Positions 11,801 to 23,514 of a stretch of 64,000 nucleotides of DNA are shown here, in pieces. The position numbers and the translations under genes were made by a program. The notes beneath the pieces were generated by a model. The model was not told where the DNA came from. It made no database searches and was given only the letters and a program-made list of their open reading frames with translations. Numbering within the stretch: the first letter of the stretch is position 1; each line of letters begins with the position of its first letter. Where the stretch lies: positions 27,952,769 to 28,016,768 of the forward strand of contig CM037836.1 of the NCBI GenBank assembly GCA_021234535.1. The letters run 5' to 3'. This DNA is from Stichopus chloronotus. Taxonomy: Eukaryota > Echinodermata > Holothuroidea > Aspidochirotida > Stichopodidae.

Positions 11801-14800
11801 CGTGTTGATTGTCTACTTTTGACTTATCTCACTATTGATCTGTCCTACTATATGTTAAATTTGCACTGTTCCCACGCTGAGGTGATAAATGAATGAATTT
11901 GAATATGAGTAACTCACTAGTTCATGCTTTTTGGTGGGAAACTCAGTCTACCCGCCCATCCTCCTGAAAATGGGAATTTCCTAGGGTATCATGAGAAATA
12001 CCTCCTCAAACAAGAACATGTATTAACTGCAAATGATAGTTGTGTCACTCTTCATGTCTTTGTAATGTGCTTATGACTTGTTCTCAGAGTTACTTCATTA
12101 GAGTAGTCATTACATACAGACCTAAAACTCACCTCCTTGCAAAGGCGTCTGTGTTTGGGGTCTAGAAGTGTTTGACGTAGTCGGTGCTGTTGTCGACGAA
12201 GCCGATGAGTTGGAGCCTGATCCTGGTGAGGCCCAAGGATTTGGTAATGGTTGTGTGTTTTCTCTCCCCTGCTGACTAGACGTGCTTCCTGCATTGATTT
12301 GAAGTAAATTCATAGCATGTGGAGAGCAGGTGATGACACAGAGACAATGATTCCTAATTAGTTACATCATGACATCAACTGATAACTTGCTGGGTTTGAT
12401 TTCAACTTTAAGCTGGTGTGAATAGGGGAGTGTGATTACATACCTGAAGCTATATTCCATTGTGAAATAAAGTGACAAAATTTTGTTCATAACAATTCAA
12501 AGGACATATTCTTTATGCAGAAAGTGTTTTACAGCAACAACCTAACTCCCACCTCTCATTTCATGAAAAGCATACAGTTCTTCACTCCTAACAGTCACAA
12601 CATGTCCTTACCTGACGTAGTCCCGCTGTTGGCAAGCGCTGCAAATGGATTTCCTGCGAGCTGCTCTTGCGCAGCATTCATCATGGGCTCTTGGATATCT
12701 GTGTACATCCTACGCAAGGCGTTGTATCCACCAGGCAGGCTCTGGCAAAGTCAAATTCACCAAAAACTCATTCAGAAAACTAAAAAGCCAAAGCTGGTTG
12801 TCTCTTTTGAACTCAGACACAAGTTTCCTGGATCATTCCTCTCATTATGTAAGTTTATGTAAAGATTTTTAAGTCTGATTTAACGCACAAAAACTGCAAA
12901 AGTAAAAGGTGGTACCAAATATTCAAATAAAATGAATAGAACCAGAAAGCCAAAAGGCTTGGTGATTCCTTGCCATATGGTTATATTATAACAAACATGA
13001 ACTATCCACATGACAAGTATGAGATCAACTACTGTACAGTTATTGTTCTTGAAGCACCATATTAATAAGTCTTTAACCCAAAATGACCTTTCACACCCTC
13101 TTAAAACATAAAGGGGCAAAATTGATAGAAGTCATCTACAGTATTCAGTATAGGCAACACAAATTCAAAAGTACGAATCCTTCACAGTTAACCTACTTGG
13201 GAAAAAGTGTTTACAAGATTTTGACTACTAAATACTGAACACTTACAGTACCTCTTTTTGAAATACATATGTTAACATGATTTTGACCCTTTGATCTCTG
13301 GTGACTCCAAATGACTTTTAACCTACACCAAATCAGTGGGTGTCATCTACTCAATGTGGGCAATTCACATGCGAAATATGAGATGCCCCACTGTTAACTT
13401 TTCCGAGATGTAGTGTTTACGAGGTTTTCCCAGTTTGACTCTACTCCGTATGACCACCCCACACACCAAGTATGAGATCAGTCATGGTTACCCTTCTTGA
13501 GATATCGTGTCTACAAGAAGTGGCACACGCATACACACACGCGCGCACGACATCACCATGACATGGATTCCTTCTGTCTTTGACAGGGAATCAAAAATTG
13601 ATACTACTGGAAGTGTCTGAACTGTGTGTGTTATATTACTCTGTGTGATATCACACAAACTAAAGTATCGTGCATTTTTCACTGTGGTTTTGTACTCTTG
13701 GAATGACTTTGCCGACCATCATTACTATATCTGACAGTTCTGGTTAGGTAAAAGTTTCGTAAAGCAGTTCCCTTGTAAATATTTGCCACCTTGCCTGCCG
13801 CTATTCATTGTCTCACTTCCAACTTGACTGCACAGGATTGTCTACATTGACTGGGCCAGCAGAGAGTGACGGTTGTTGCACTTTGCTGTGCATAAATGTA
13901 TTTATCACTATGGGCTCAATTAAATATCACACTTTTTTTTTTCTAAATACAGACAGACACCAGAATGTAAATGGGACACAATGAATGGTCCAATGTTAGC
14001 TATATATCCGCAAATTTGAGTAATAATGTTAGTAACTTTCAACACTGTTTACACAGATCCAAAATGTGACCTCATCATGCTACATGATGCAACATACATG
14101 TTGCTTAATGATCAGTCTCTAAAGAATACTATCATCTCCAACAAAAGACAGTTGGTTGGAAGATACTAGTTATTATAGCATATATGACTTTAAAAGTATT
14201 GGGGCTTAACTATGTTAAGTCTTACATTTCCACTGCTATTTAAGATTGTTGGCAAACACTATGTGACATCAGACAGTTAGGAGTTTTCAGTGGTAGTTTG
14301 TACATTGCAAAACACCACTGGCAAATAAGTGACCCACATTTTAAACTACTTTTGACACACTTCTTTGAGACTAATTGACGAATGAATACCAACTTGAGAA
14401 TATTTAAGTGGTTTTATACCTCAAGGTTACTCAGTGCTCTATCTTGTGTCCTCATCATCTCTTGCATTGCTGCTGGATTCCTCGCTATCTCCATCGTCTG
14501 TCTTAACAGCTCTGGATTATTGAGCATGTGGGCAATCTCAGGATTCCTCTGTGAAACAAAGACAGTGAGACATAAATATGTACATATACATTTTTATTTA
14601 CCCTCAGAATAAGACTGTCTTCTGAATTCCATTCTCATGCTTGATGTGGTCTACTGAAGTCCATCCTCTTGCTGATTAAATGTCTTCTTTGTATTTTCAA
14701 CATGTGAGTGGTTCAGTTAATTTTGTTCATTCGATTAGAAATTTGCGCCTGAAAAGTTTTATCCTCAATCTTCTATACCCATGATACCTTGCTTCTTTGA

Positions 14801-17800
14801 TGACTAAGTGTGGGTGTCATAACTACTACAGATTTCTTTGCATTTTCTTTCTGTAATACATAAAAGTGAAACACACAATAGTCAAATGGAAAAGAAGCAC
14901 ATACTATGAGGAAGTCCGACAAAAATGTAAATTGATGTCTGGAGACATGGCAAAATACTCAGCTGACTAAAAAACTATGCAATTTTACCTCAACCATGAG
15001 TATCCTACATATGTGGTAAGTAGGGAGAGTGCGCATGACTTGACAACCATGAACCATGAAAAGATGCGACAGTTACTTTGAAGTGGCTACCCCACAACTT
15101 ACTAGTCTGATTATTTACAATGACCTTAGCTCTTACAACTACAGTACTGCATTCTGACTTTCTACTGACTCACTAGCTCATAAGGCTAACCCATGCCTGC
15201 CCTACCATTCAGCCATAGGATTTACTGTGAATAGATCTGCACTGGCCGTTTCAAATTTCTCATCAATTACAGTACCTCCATCAGTTGCTGCATCTGGGGG
15301 TTTCCCATGATCATCTGTCTCATTAGTTCTGGATTCTGCATCAAGTTCTGCACCATAGGATTATCTAAGACCTGCCTCATCATGTCAGGATTTGACATCA
15401 GCTGTTGAAAATGCAGAAAACACAGCAAAACAGTATTTAAAGGTAAGGGAAAGCAAATGAAAATCTTTCACGCAACCAACTATTTTTACTGTTCATTCAA
15501 TCTTTATCTCAGGATCCAGTTTGTACAATTAATAGAGCAATCAAGAAAAAAGTCAAAATATTTACATAATTCATAAAGGAAACCTTGAAAAAGCAGAGCT
15601 CTTCTTTTTATAAAGCTACAGTAGGCCACAACACAAGTATGGATGAAGCCTGTGGCTTATATATTAGGACTTCACATCGGGTGACTTCCAACTAAACAAT
15701 TTCAGATCAATTTTTTTTTTTGCCACAAGCTCACTTCATACAATCCATAGTAATAGGATACATGTCAACAACTATCAATCAGTTCCAAGCCTTTGAGTAT
15801 TGATAACGGATCAGCTGAAAACGCCAAACTTGTGTTACAAGTCGATCACACCGTAATGACAAACAAGTCGCGGAGAGACAAGAGTGAGCAAAATCACTGA
15901 GCAACTTTATGTGATAACTCTGTGATTACAAAGTATTCATGAGGCTGTCTTGAATTTTATTTACCACAAAATGCATGACAATTTCAATATTCTTGTGGAC
16001 CAAGTTGGTAATGCTTTATGGGGGAAATGTGCATAATCAATATTGAATATTCTCCAATTGTGACATGAGTTTTGGATGGTCTGGACTATTCTTTCAACCG
16101 AGAAAAAGAAAACGTCTTTTCTTCAGCACAAAAAAAATAGTGCACCTGTTGCTGCATCTGTTGAGACATTTGAGCAAAGTTTGCTGAATCTAAGCCAAGA
16201 CCAGAGAGACCAGACATCCCAAGTCCACCCAAGCTACCAAACATTGGATTGGTGGGAGGATTTGGCACAGACCCTGCCGATGGGCTACCGGAACCAGCTG
16301 TGGATGTGGTGGAATTGTTCGATTCTGTTGGCGGTGAAGTCGTAGAACTCGGTGGTGGAGCTGCAGTGTCTGATGGGCTCTAATGGAAATAAAACAAAAA
16401 TGTCAGATGAACCTGTGAATGTGATACAGACATTGCGAAGGTAGGTGTGAAGTCAAGCCTTAACTGTCTGATGACTGGTCTCATTACAAGATCTACCTGT
16501 AATCTGAATATTCAATATATACTGGTCAGTTCGCATTATTTTATATCCCTATCTCAGGGTATTACTACTTAACTTTAAGCACAGGACCTGAACGCTAAAA
16601 GGGGTAATCAAACACAATCCTGTTGCCGTCTCTTGAACTATTGTACCAGACAAATTGCTAAACTTGTATCACCTACATTAACTACTGTACTACACTTAAT
16701 CATTTCATGTGCTCCACAGTTGCAAAATTTCATTCCCAAGAGTTGCAGTACTATATGATACTCACCTTATTTGCCCTGATGACCAAGTGCACTGTCAGAC
16801 CATCACCAATGGCTGGAGTATAAATGAAAGTAGAAAGAATTTACAAGTACTGTAGGCTATGTGTATCTTTCATCAGCACCCATGGTAAACACTGCTACAA
16901 CATTGGTTCAATTTTCAGGCACATCCAGTCATTAAAAATAAAACAAATACAACACAGATCTGTGCCTGCAAATTTAGGTGTACATACTATGCAGTAGCAA
17001 GTAAAGTATTTTGGGAAGCCTTTTTCTCAAAGCAGTAGTCAAGATGTGGTACCTCAGAATGACCCACAAATTATATTTTCCTAGTTGCTACAATATTCAT
17101 CTTGTTAGATATTCATGACTTAACATCTCTGTCAATCTTTCACACCATAAATAACTGTATTTAAGGACATTGGTAGCTACTGTAGTGATGTTGCGACAAT
17201 GGCAAAAGATGTCGTTTTGAGACTTTGCTCCTGATATGATTTGTGTAATAACCCAAATGATACCATCTGTACACTTGACGAAAAACAGAAATATTTCTTA
17301 CAACAGATTTGAATCAAACATACTGTACATGGAAACAAAAAATCGGACCTTTAGGTTGTACTGTATTAAACTAACCACAGTAGTTTGATTTGCATGAAAA
17401 TAAAGTGTCATGTCAAAATTAAGATGTGACTTTACTGAAGGCTGTACAATGTGAACACAAATTCATAGTGTTACACATACAGTATTCAGAATGTGCTTTG
17501 GTTCCGTGATATTGTGACATTGCTTGGCAATAAGGGAAAAATTGCTCCTGATATTGCTTTTGAAAATTTCATATCTCAACGACACTATTGCGAACACTGA
17601 ATAAGTTTGCTGGAATTTTTCACAGAATTGGTACCTGTATACCTAAGCCAGATAAGGTTATGTAAGAGAAATGCTTCCTTTGTCACTTTTAATCTTCTAC
17701 CGTACAGTATTTTAACAAGATTGTAAGTAACTTTTGTTGCACACATTACAGAATGAATTTGTCATTAAATGTTGCATAGCAATGAGGAATATTGTGATTC

Positions 17801-20748
17801 ATGTCAAACAGGTTTACAATGACACAGATTCCAGCTTGAATAGTTGGAGGTGGGATTTCAAACACTTCCTACATTACAGTAACTTTGACTTCATTGTACA
17901 AAACAGAAAAGCGATGAAGATAACTTTACAGATTTTAGGATATAAAACCACAGACAATTTAGAAATTGCACTACTTTCCAAATGCTACAACTGAGAGACT
18001 TCATGTCTGTAGTTACAAGTAACTAACAAAGAATCTCATTAGTACAGCATGTGCACAACTGCAACACTTTAATGACTTGTTTTGGTAAGGTATTCAAATC
18101 TACTCCTTTCCCAACATCTGCATACATTACAGTATTAAATCCATTAATTTGTACTTGTCACAGGCTTTCTGCATGTTAGGCATACAGAACAGGCTGCATG
18201 TACCTGTAGTTCTTGTTTTCAGAACAATAAGACGGTTAATGTTACATACTGTGTGATGGAGCAACTTCAAGGCCTTTGATACTTACAATGCTGCTTTAGA
18301 GTCTCATTGTCTTTCAGAATCTTGCCGGCAAATATTAAGCATAAGAGCTTTTCTTCTGTTTTGAATTTCTTTGCGACCACTTCTTTAAACTGTTTGGAAT
18401 AAATAAACGACTAAGTGATTGGTATTTTAGTACTGAATATAATGAGTTACAGTATAGCATACTACCACATTTTGACAAAGATGACAATTTAAGAAAGATA
18501 AGGGTCACAGTAACCTACTGCACAGTACTCATGGTTGTTTGATATAAATTACATCAATTAAAATCACAGATTTAAAATATGATTTAAATCACATGGATTT
18601 AAAAAAAAAATCAGTAATTTTAATCAGATTTTCAGAATTTTGGCATTTCAAGTACAAAATGTCACTTGAAGTAAATTTGATCGTTGTAATTGACAGACTA
18701 GACCAAATTAAATGCTTTCAAATGATTTTGACACAGGTATCCCAACCAAAAAGAACTTCTCAACTGATTTTTACAGTACCATACCAGGAAAGAGGTCATC
18801 AAATTCATGCAGATCAATTGCAAGTAAAACTGATTACTTTCTCAAACTCAGTTAACAGATGGACTAATATCATCTGTGAATCTCATCATGTCTTCAAGTT
18901 GGAACTTGCGGAAAGTTTATTCAGAGTGGAAATTGCCATCTGAATAATCACATGTAGAGCCAAAGGGAGGACCTGCCCAAAAAAGGTCCTTACATAAAAG
19001 ATACAAATACTGCCACAGTATCACTGACATATTTTAAACCCAGAAATTAAATGAAAATACATAGCCAAGGCCTAACAAAATAAGTACCATTTACCAACAC
19101 TGTGCAACAGTCTACATCATCATATTTGCATTTTCATCAAACTTAGTCACATCTCAAAACAATAGGAGATAGACACAGAATTTCAACAGATTTTAATTCA
19201 GGGTTTTTCATCCTACATTATTTGAAAATAGCCAGTTTTCTCTACTGAAGGTGCATCACACTATCTTTTATGAAAGAAAATGGGGTCAAGTGCAGAAGTA
19301 ATCCCCAATTAACAATCTCACTACAGAAAAAGTAAAAATTACTCATAAAACTGATTTTGGTGACCATTCGAAACATAAAACAGCAAAAGTCAACATCACT
19401 CACTTACTTGGCTCACAAAAAGGGCAAACAGCCACGTACTGTTATGTTCAGTTTTGCAAGTCAAAATTCATCAATTTTCTCATCATTATTTGGTAGAAAG
19501 CTTATGCAGAAAGGTGGATGCAGTGCCAGAGATTGTTCATTTGTGTAAAATTTGGTAATAAAACATAACTTTCTGTGAACATGAGAGATAACGACCATGG
19601 CGAGGGGCAACTAATGACTTGAGTTAAAAATTTGAGTGTGCAGCGCAAGGGCTGTAATGTGGAGTGTAATGAGCTTAGACCTTTGATAGTAACAGACAGC
19701 CCTGTTTAACAGCCAACTGTACATCATTTTGAGAAAAACGGGAAATGATACTTTTATAATGTTAAGAGCTAAAATTTTTTATGCAAACACCTCTCTACAC
19801 CCGGCCTGCCTGCCATTGTAGGCCTATAGTAGTTGAAGGCATATTCATCTAATTTTTGGCTGCTGTATGTAGGTATTGGCACCTCACCTAAGTATATACT
19901 CAATCGGATCATCAGTAGCATTCTTATAGTGTCTTTTCACCTTGAAATGCAGTGCTATTCTCTAAAATGTACCATCACGCTACACAGATAGCACAGGATT
20001 AGAACTACCATTTTACGCATGATTTCTAGATGCAGATTAATCGACACGGACTATTCAGAACTTAATTAGGTGTCTTATGTATTACACAATGCCTGCTATT
20101 ATTTTCTTCTCCACAAACTGCAAAAGTAGTAACAGAACACAATGTGTACTGTGAAGGTGTTCATGCGGTAGAATATAATGACATCTACATGAGAAAAGTT
20201 ACAAGTAACATGTAAAGATTGTTGTACCTTTCATGCAACAATCTCTTTTAATAGGCACTCCCTGGAAAAACTACACAGACCTTACAGATACACAGGGATC
20301 CAGGAGTATAGTGGTCTACCTCAATTCTCACGCACGTACTGACCTTGATCGGGTAAAAAAGCCAAAACGCCATCCTTATTTACCCGACGATCGGGTAAAT
20401 AACTACAACGAACAAATTATACAATTGCAAATTGCTGATGTGCGTAGCGTATGGAAATTTGCTTCACGTTATTGGGTAAGTGTAGGCTTTTCTTAACTGT
20501 ATGCAACATTACTATGCACAATAACATTTGGATTACGTTAGGCTCAACCGAGTAACTCTCGAAACTTCTTCAATGAAGGAAGACAAAAACAATCTGCGTT
20601 GGTTTGGGTATGTTTTAAAATAAACTCAATGTAAGTTATTTACCTCTTTAATTGTGGACCCAGGATTTACTTCAATTCCTTCCTTTTCTCTCGGTGTTTT
20701 TACAAAAACAACGATCGTGCTCAGTGTTTCTTCACTTTTGTCAGCCAT
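5685..20748 (-). CDS. UBQLN: ubiquilin (UBL-STI1-UBA proteasome shuttle), 13 exons
   Basis: Shuttle factor that binds ubiquitylated or misfolded clients and delivers them to the proteasome; cytosolic. Minus-strand exons in transcript order: 20748-20644, 18389-18287, 16812-16766, 16379-16146, 15401-15276, 14548-14420, 12741-12612, 12288-12133, 11102-10954, 9798-9715, 9108-8993, 7543-7309, 5828-5685. They sum to 1,758 bp, 585 residues plus TAA, with every intron GT-AG and every phase matching; vertebrate ubiquilin-1 is about 589 residues. Domains: ubiquitin-like about 12-84; Ser/Thr/Pro linker about 86-130; STI1 repeats rich in Met, Asn, Pro and Gln about 140-250 and 345-460; second linker with the conserved [11 protein letters not shown] stretch about 300; Ser/Thr/Gly linker about 460-520; UBA about 540-585 with MGF. 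The ATG at 20746-20748 starts [19 protein letters not shown]. No frame defect was found. Confidence 0.96.
7102..7273. repeat. minisatellite, about 17-20 bp unit (CTGATCTCCACCCCTAA)
   Basis: About nine imperfect copies of a pyrimidine-rich unit (CTGATCT, then CCATCCCTAA or CACCCCTA) just downstream of ubiquilin exon 12, inside the last intron. Strong C/T against A/G strand asymmetry. Confidence 0.85.
7309..7543 (-). CDS. UBQLN: ubiquilin exon 12 (Ser/Thr/Gly linker before UBA)
   Basis: 235 bp entering in phase 2 and ending in phase 0. A low-complexity Ser/Thr/Ala/Gly run is followed by [15 protein letters not shown]. Open frames on both strands across this exon are products of the low-complexity composition. 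Confidence 0.92.
7670..8005 (-). mobile_element. pearl/Helentron-like non-autonomous element, copy A (truncated)
   Basis: Read on the minus strand, the element ends in a hairpin (AAAGCC, TTTT, GGCTTT) followed by CTGGT and a T, the form of a Helitron 3' terminus (CTRRT). Next to it lie a shared flank and one core unit with TGACCT half-sites. The microsatellite and far end seen in copy B are missing. Lies in the last ubiquilin intron. Confidence 0.65.
7956..7988 (-). promoter_or_regulatory. nuclear-receptor half-site ladder (repeat-borne), copy A
   Basis: Half-sites TGACCT at 7956-7961, 7966-7971 and 7983-7988 plus a decayed TGACAT at 7976-7981, spaced 4, 4 and 1 bases. The layout matches the ladders in the ERp57 intron. 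Receptor binding is inference only. Confidence 0.35.
8993..9108 (-). CDS. UBQLN: ubiquilin exon 11 (STI1 repeat 4, second part)
   Basis: [20 protein letters not shown] then [18 protein letters not shown]; ends in phase 2 at donor GTAAGT. Strongly conserved in ubiquilins. Confidence 0.95.
9477..9502. repeat. 26-bp perfect palindrome
   Basis: AATGAGCCCCTTT followed directly by its exact reverse complement, with no spacer. Lies in the ubiquilin intron between exons 10 and 11. Could form a cruciform, bind a dimeric protein, or mark a tiny inverted-duplication event. Confidence 0.95.
9715..9798 (-). CDS. UBQLN: ubiquilin exon 10 (STI1 repeat 4, first part)
   Basis: 28 codons, phase 0 at both ends: [18 protein letters not shown] and DMLPTFLNQ. 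Matches the ubiquilin block that precedes the MQNPEV segment in the next exon. Confidence 0.94.
10954..11102 (-). CDS. UBQLN: ubiquilin exon 9 (STI1 repeat 3)
   Basis: About 50 codons, entering in phase 1: [20 protein letters not shown] and [20 protein letters not shown], the third STI1 repeat. Donor GTAAGT after ASH, phase 0. Confidence 0.94.
11464..11476 (-). promoter_or_regulatory. perfect DR1 nuclear-receptor-type site
   Basis: Plus strand TGACCTTTGACCT, which is AGGTCA-A-AGGTCA on the minus strand, the consensus for HNF4/RXR/COUP-type receptors. It lies in the ubiquilin intron between exons 8 and 9, outside any repeat copy I can recognise. Function is unproven. Confidence 0.35.
12133..12288 (-). 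CDS. UBQLN: ubiquilin exon 8 (central linker)
   Basis: Starts and ends in phase 1. Carries [11 protein letters not shown], a hallmark of ubiquilin linkers, within Ser/Thr-rich low-complexity sequence. Another open frame over the same bases is a shadow. Confidence 0.93.
12612..12741 (-). CDS. UBQLN: ubiquilin exon 7 ([17 protein letters not shown] segment)
   Basis: Encodes the most conserved ubiquilin stretch, [18 protein letters not shown], followed by [18 protein letters not shown]. Ends in phase 1 at donor GTAAGG. Confidence 0.96.
12941..13594 (-). mobile_element. pearl/Helentron-like element, copy B (most complete)
   Basis: On the minus strand the hairpin plus CTGGT terminus is at 12941-12960, followed by T. 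Reading on the plus strand come the shared flank, decayed core units, a CA/CG microsatellite at about 13524-13548 and the far terminus around 13560-13594, where GGATTCC and GGAATC form a short inverted pair. This order (hairpin end, tandem core, microsatellite, other end) resembles bivalve pearl and Helentron/HINE elements. Lies in the ubiquilin intron between exons 6 and 7. Confidence 0.65.
14420..14548 (-). CDS. UBQLN: ubiquilin exon 6 (STI1 repeat 2)
   Basis: 43 codons: [19 protein letters not shown], then [20 protein letters not shown], the highly conserved second STI1 segment, ending SNLE before the next exon's [11 protein letters not shown]. Confidence 0.96.
15276..15401 (-). CDS. UBQLN: ubiquilin exon 5 (STI1 repeat)
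   Basis: 42 codons with the repeated N-P-x-hydrophobic-M pattern typical of ubiquilin STI1 motifs ([19 protein letters not shown], then [10 protein letters not shown]). Phase 0 at both ends. Confidence 0.95.
16146..16379 (-). CDS. UBQLN: ubiquilin exon 4 (Ser/Thr/Pro linker, start of STI1-1)
   Basis: 78 codons. The first about 45 residues are low-complexity Ser/Thr/Pro/Gly; then comes a Gly/Leu-rich segment ([17 protein letters not shown]) and [10 protein letters not shown], which starts the first STI1 repeat. Phase 0 at both ends. Confidence 0.93.
16766..16812 (-). CDS. UBQLN: ubiquilin exon 3 (end of UBL)
   Basis: A 47-bp exon encoding [16 protein letters not shown], the last UBL strand. 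It completes a split Ser codon from exon 2 and ends in phase 0 at donor GTGAGT. Too short for simple ORF detection; placed by splice phase and homology. Confidence 0.94.
18287..18389 (-). CDS. UBQLN: ubiquilin exon 2 (UBL core)
   Basis: Encodes [20 protein letters not shown] then [14 protein letters not shown], the helix and the strand containing the ubiquitin-like hydrophobic patch region. Acceptor is a TCCAAACAG tract, donor GTAAGT, ending in phase 1. Confidence 0.95.
20376..20402. repeat. 27-bp interrupted palindrome (12-bp arms, 3-bp spacer)
   Basis: TTATTTACCCGA, spacer CGA, then the reverse complement of the first arm. A third TCGGGTAAA occurs at about 20349. Lies about 350 bp inside the ubiquilin transcript, in intron 1 near the start codon, so an intronic dimer-binding regulatory site is possible. 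Confidence 0.85.
20644..20748 (-). CDS. UBQLN: ubiquilin exon 1 (start codon, first half of UBL)
   Basis: Encodes residues 1-35: a short acidic leader, then the first beta strands of the ubiquitin-like fold (IVVFVKTP). The donor after ATTAAAGAG is GTAAAT, phase 0. The ATG is the only plausible start in frame before the UBL. Confidence 0.95.
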
Positions 20749-21364
20749 GATTTTTCACTTTTCCTTCAATATGTTGGATAGCTCACAGCGCCATGCAAGG
20801 TACAGAGTCATATGATCTCCAGAATAACTAGGAAGAACAATCCCTCATAAATTGTATCGAAATAAATTAGATTAGCATTGAAGATACTTTTCAGCAGGTA
20901 CGAGGTGACTGTCATCATTTTAAAAAACTTCTGAAATGCCATATAAAATATTATGTTACTGTGAAATATCTAACCAGAAAAGATATTTTTCCCAACGGTG
21001 TCACATTCCTTATACGTGACCCATCGTTCGCTAACTAAGGCCTTGCGTTCGATAATAACATAGCCTGTCGCGTGTATGTGATCGTGCTTAAGTCGCAGCC
21101 CTAACTGCCTGAATGGTATTTGTGGTGAAAGCAAAATTGGAATGCCGGATGCTGCGGAAAACTGTTATAATCTGTTGTAATCCCAGATATTTCAACGAGC
21201 GCAACTTCTTCACACTGTCAAGCACGAGTTTAACCACAGCTCGGTGATCCACTGCATTTTACTTTGGCTAGAGGGTTACGTCTGAACTGAAGGCACTACC
21301 GGTAACCTTCGTCGTTCTACATAGCTTTAGGCCTAGGTTAGTTTGTGTGTTAGGATAGGCCTAA
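20749..21364. other. ubiquilin upstream region, no gene seen
   Basis: 616 bp between the ubiquilin ATG and the truncated LINE. It must hold the ubiquilin 5' UTR and probably its core promoter. I see no TATA box placed convincingly and no coding frame. Confidence 0.45.
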
Positions 21365-21488
21365 CTATTTAGTTACAGTTTAGTTGCAGTTTATGTTAAA
21401 AACAGCACTCCTTTTGTAAGACATAGCGAATATGAGAATGTTAACATGGAAGTAATTTGGCAAGAAATTAGACTACCAAATATTAATA

Positions 21489-23462
21489 ATGTTTTGTTAT
21501 GTGTTTTATACCGTCCTCCTGACTCAAGCGTCAAGGGCCGATTGGGTTGATCATTTTCATGCAATGATGAGTAAATTGAGTAATTCATGCCTAGATATTC
21601 TAATTATGGGTGACTTCAACATAAACTTGCTCAAGGATACCAATAAGAAATGGAATCATGTTGTAGCATCACATGGTTTGACGCAAATGGTCAACACCCC
21701 TACTCGACAAACCGAAAATACAGATGCGTTAATTGATCATGTTTATACCACAAATGAACAAGGTGTTGTAAATGTCGAAGTTCCTCAAGTTAAACTAAGT
21801 GATCATTATCCTATCTATTTCACATGGCAATACTGTTCTAGAAAGTCAAGGAAAGCAACTCATGAAACCATAAAATATAGATCAGTAAAGAAAATAAATC
21901 ACAGCTCCTTCCAAACAGATCTTAGATCTCTCTCTTGGAGCCATGTTCTAAACGAAAGGGACCCGAACAAAAGTCTGGAAGACTGGGAGCTAAATTTTCT
22001 CCAAATATTAAACCAACATGCTCCTTCCAAAGAAATAAGAGTTAAGAGAAAATGTCAACTGCAATGGTTTAATGATGTCATTAACGATGCAATTAAAAGG
22101 AGAAATAAGGCCAAATGGTGTGAACCCGAAGTTTATCGTTATTGGAGAAACAGGGTTACCTATCTGATTAGGAGAGCTGAGAAAGAGTATTTCCAGACAG
22201 TCATTTCAAAGAGCAAAGGTAATTCTAAAGCTATTTGGCAATTGTTAAGAAACGTACAATCAAATAATTGCAACTTGAGTGATCAGCGGTCAATCAATAC
22301 TCTGTTTGTTAATAATAAGGAAGTTTGTAGTCCTACTGATATGGCCAATGCCTTTAATTCATATTTTACCTCAGTATCTTTTTTGTACATGACTGGTGTT
22401 CAAGCAAGTAATGACGAAGACTTCCCAGGAGTAAAAAGTTATGTTAAGTCCAAGCTACCAGCAGATGAGACTTTTGAGATTCCCAACATTTCTCTTGAAT
22501 ATGTTTTGAAATCACTTGAAAAGTTAGATCCTTGCAAGGCGACTGGTTTAGATGAAATAAGTGCTAATCTTTTAAGGGTAAATCCCAAAGAACTTGCTAT
22601 ATGTGTAACCCATATCTTAAACTGCAGCATCGAACAAAATATTTTCCCCACGAGTTGGAAGAGAAGCAAAGTTATTCTCATTTTTAAGAATGGTTCCTCC
22701 CTTGATGTTTCCAATTACAGACCTATATCTATTTTACCTGTTTTATCCAAAATTCTTGAAAAGCATGTTCATGATGCCCTCAGTGCATTTCTTAATGCCC
22801 ATTGCCTTTTGAGAGTTTCTCAATCAGGTTTTAGAGCAAAGCATTCATGTGAGACAGCACTTTTAAAAATTATCGATAAATGGATGGAAATTATTGATAG
22901 CGGTAACATAATTGGTGCAATTTTTTTAGATCTTCGCACTGCTTTCGACTTAGTTAATAATGATGTCTTATTGAAGAAGCTATGTATGTATGGTTTATCA
23001 GACAATGCTTTACAATGGTTTAAGTCTTACCTGTCTGAAAGAGTTCAATGTTCTTATGTTAAAGGTGAATTTTCTACCCCAATGTCCGTTACATGTGGTG
23101 TACTGCAAGGATCAATCCTAGGACCCCTTCTTTTCATCATTTATATAAACGATAAGGATTTGTCTTTAAATCATGCAACAGCAGATATGTATGCCGATGA
23201 CAATACTTTCTACATTGTAGGTAAAAACATTCATGAAATAAATGATAAATTGAGGGAAGATATGGCAAGTATTGAAACATGGTGTGAGAGAAATAAAATG
23301 GTAATTAATGCTAGTAAAACTAAGACTATGATCATTGGGTCAAGGCAACGTTTGTCGATGCTTGGAACTAATGTACTTTCTATTGATATTAATGATATAA
23401 CATTGCAGTATACATCATGTGAAAATTTGCTGGGTGTTACAATTGACAAAGAGCTAACGTGA
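21489..23462 (+). pseudogene. LINE endonuclease-RT reading frame, ends at premature TGA
   Basis: 657 codons. Endonuclease part with MGDFNINLL and the SDHYPI motif; RT with FKNGSSLDVSNYRPISILP, QSGFRAKHSCETALL, LDLRTAFDLVN, GVLQGSILGPLLF and the catalytic YADDN. The usual Lys before AFD and Pro before QGS are replaced by Thr and Leu. The frame stops at TGA where related elements usually have Trp, and the coding sense continues after it. The endonuclease frame before about 21530 is in another phase. Confidence 0.9.
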
Positions 23463-23514
23463 CACGATCATGTTGATAACGTGTGTAAGATTGTTAACAG
23501 TAAACTAGCGCTTT

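Noticed and set aside
18593..18943. 116-codon plus-strand frame
   Set aside because: Lies within ubiquilin intron 1 on the opposite strand, has low-complexity starts and no recognisable motif.
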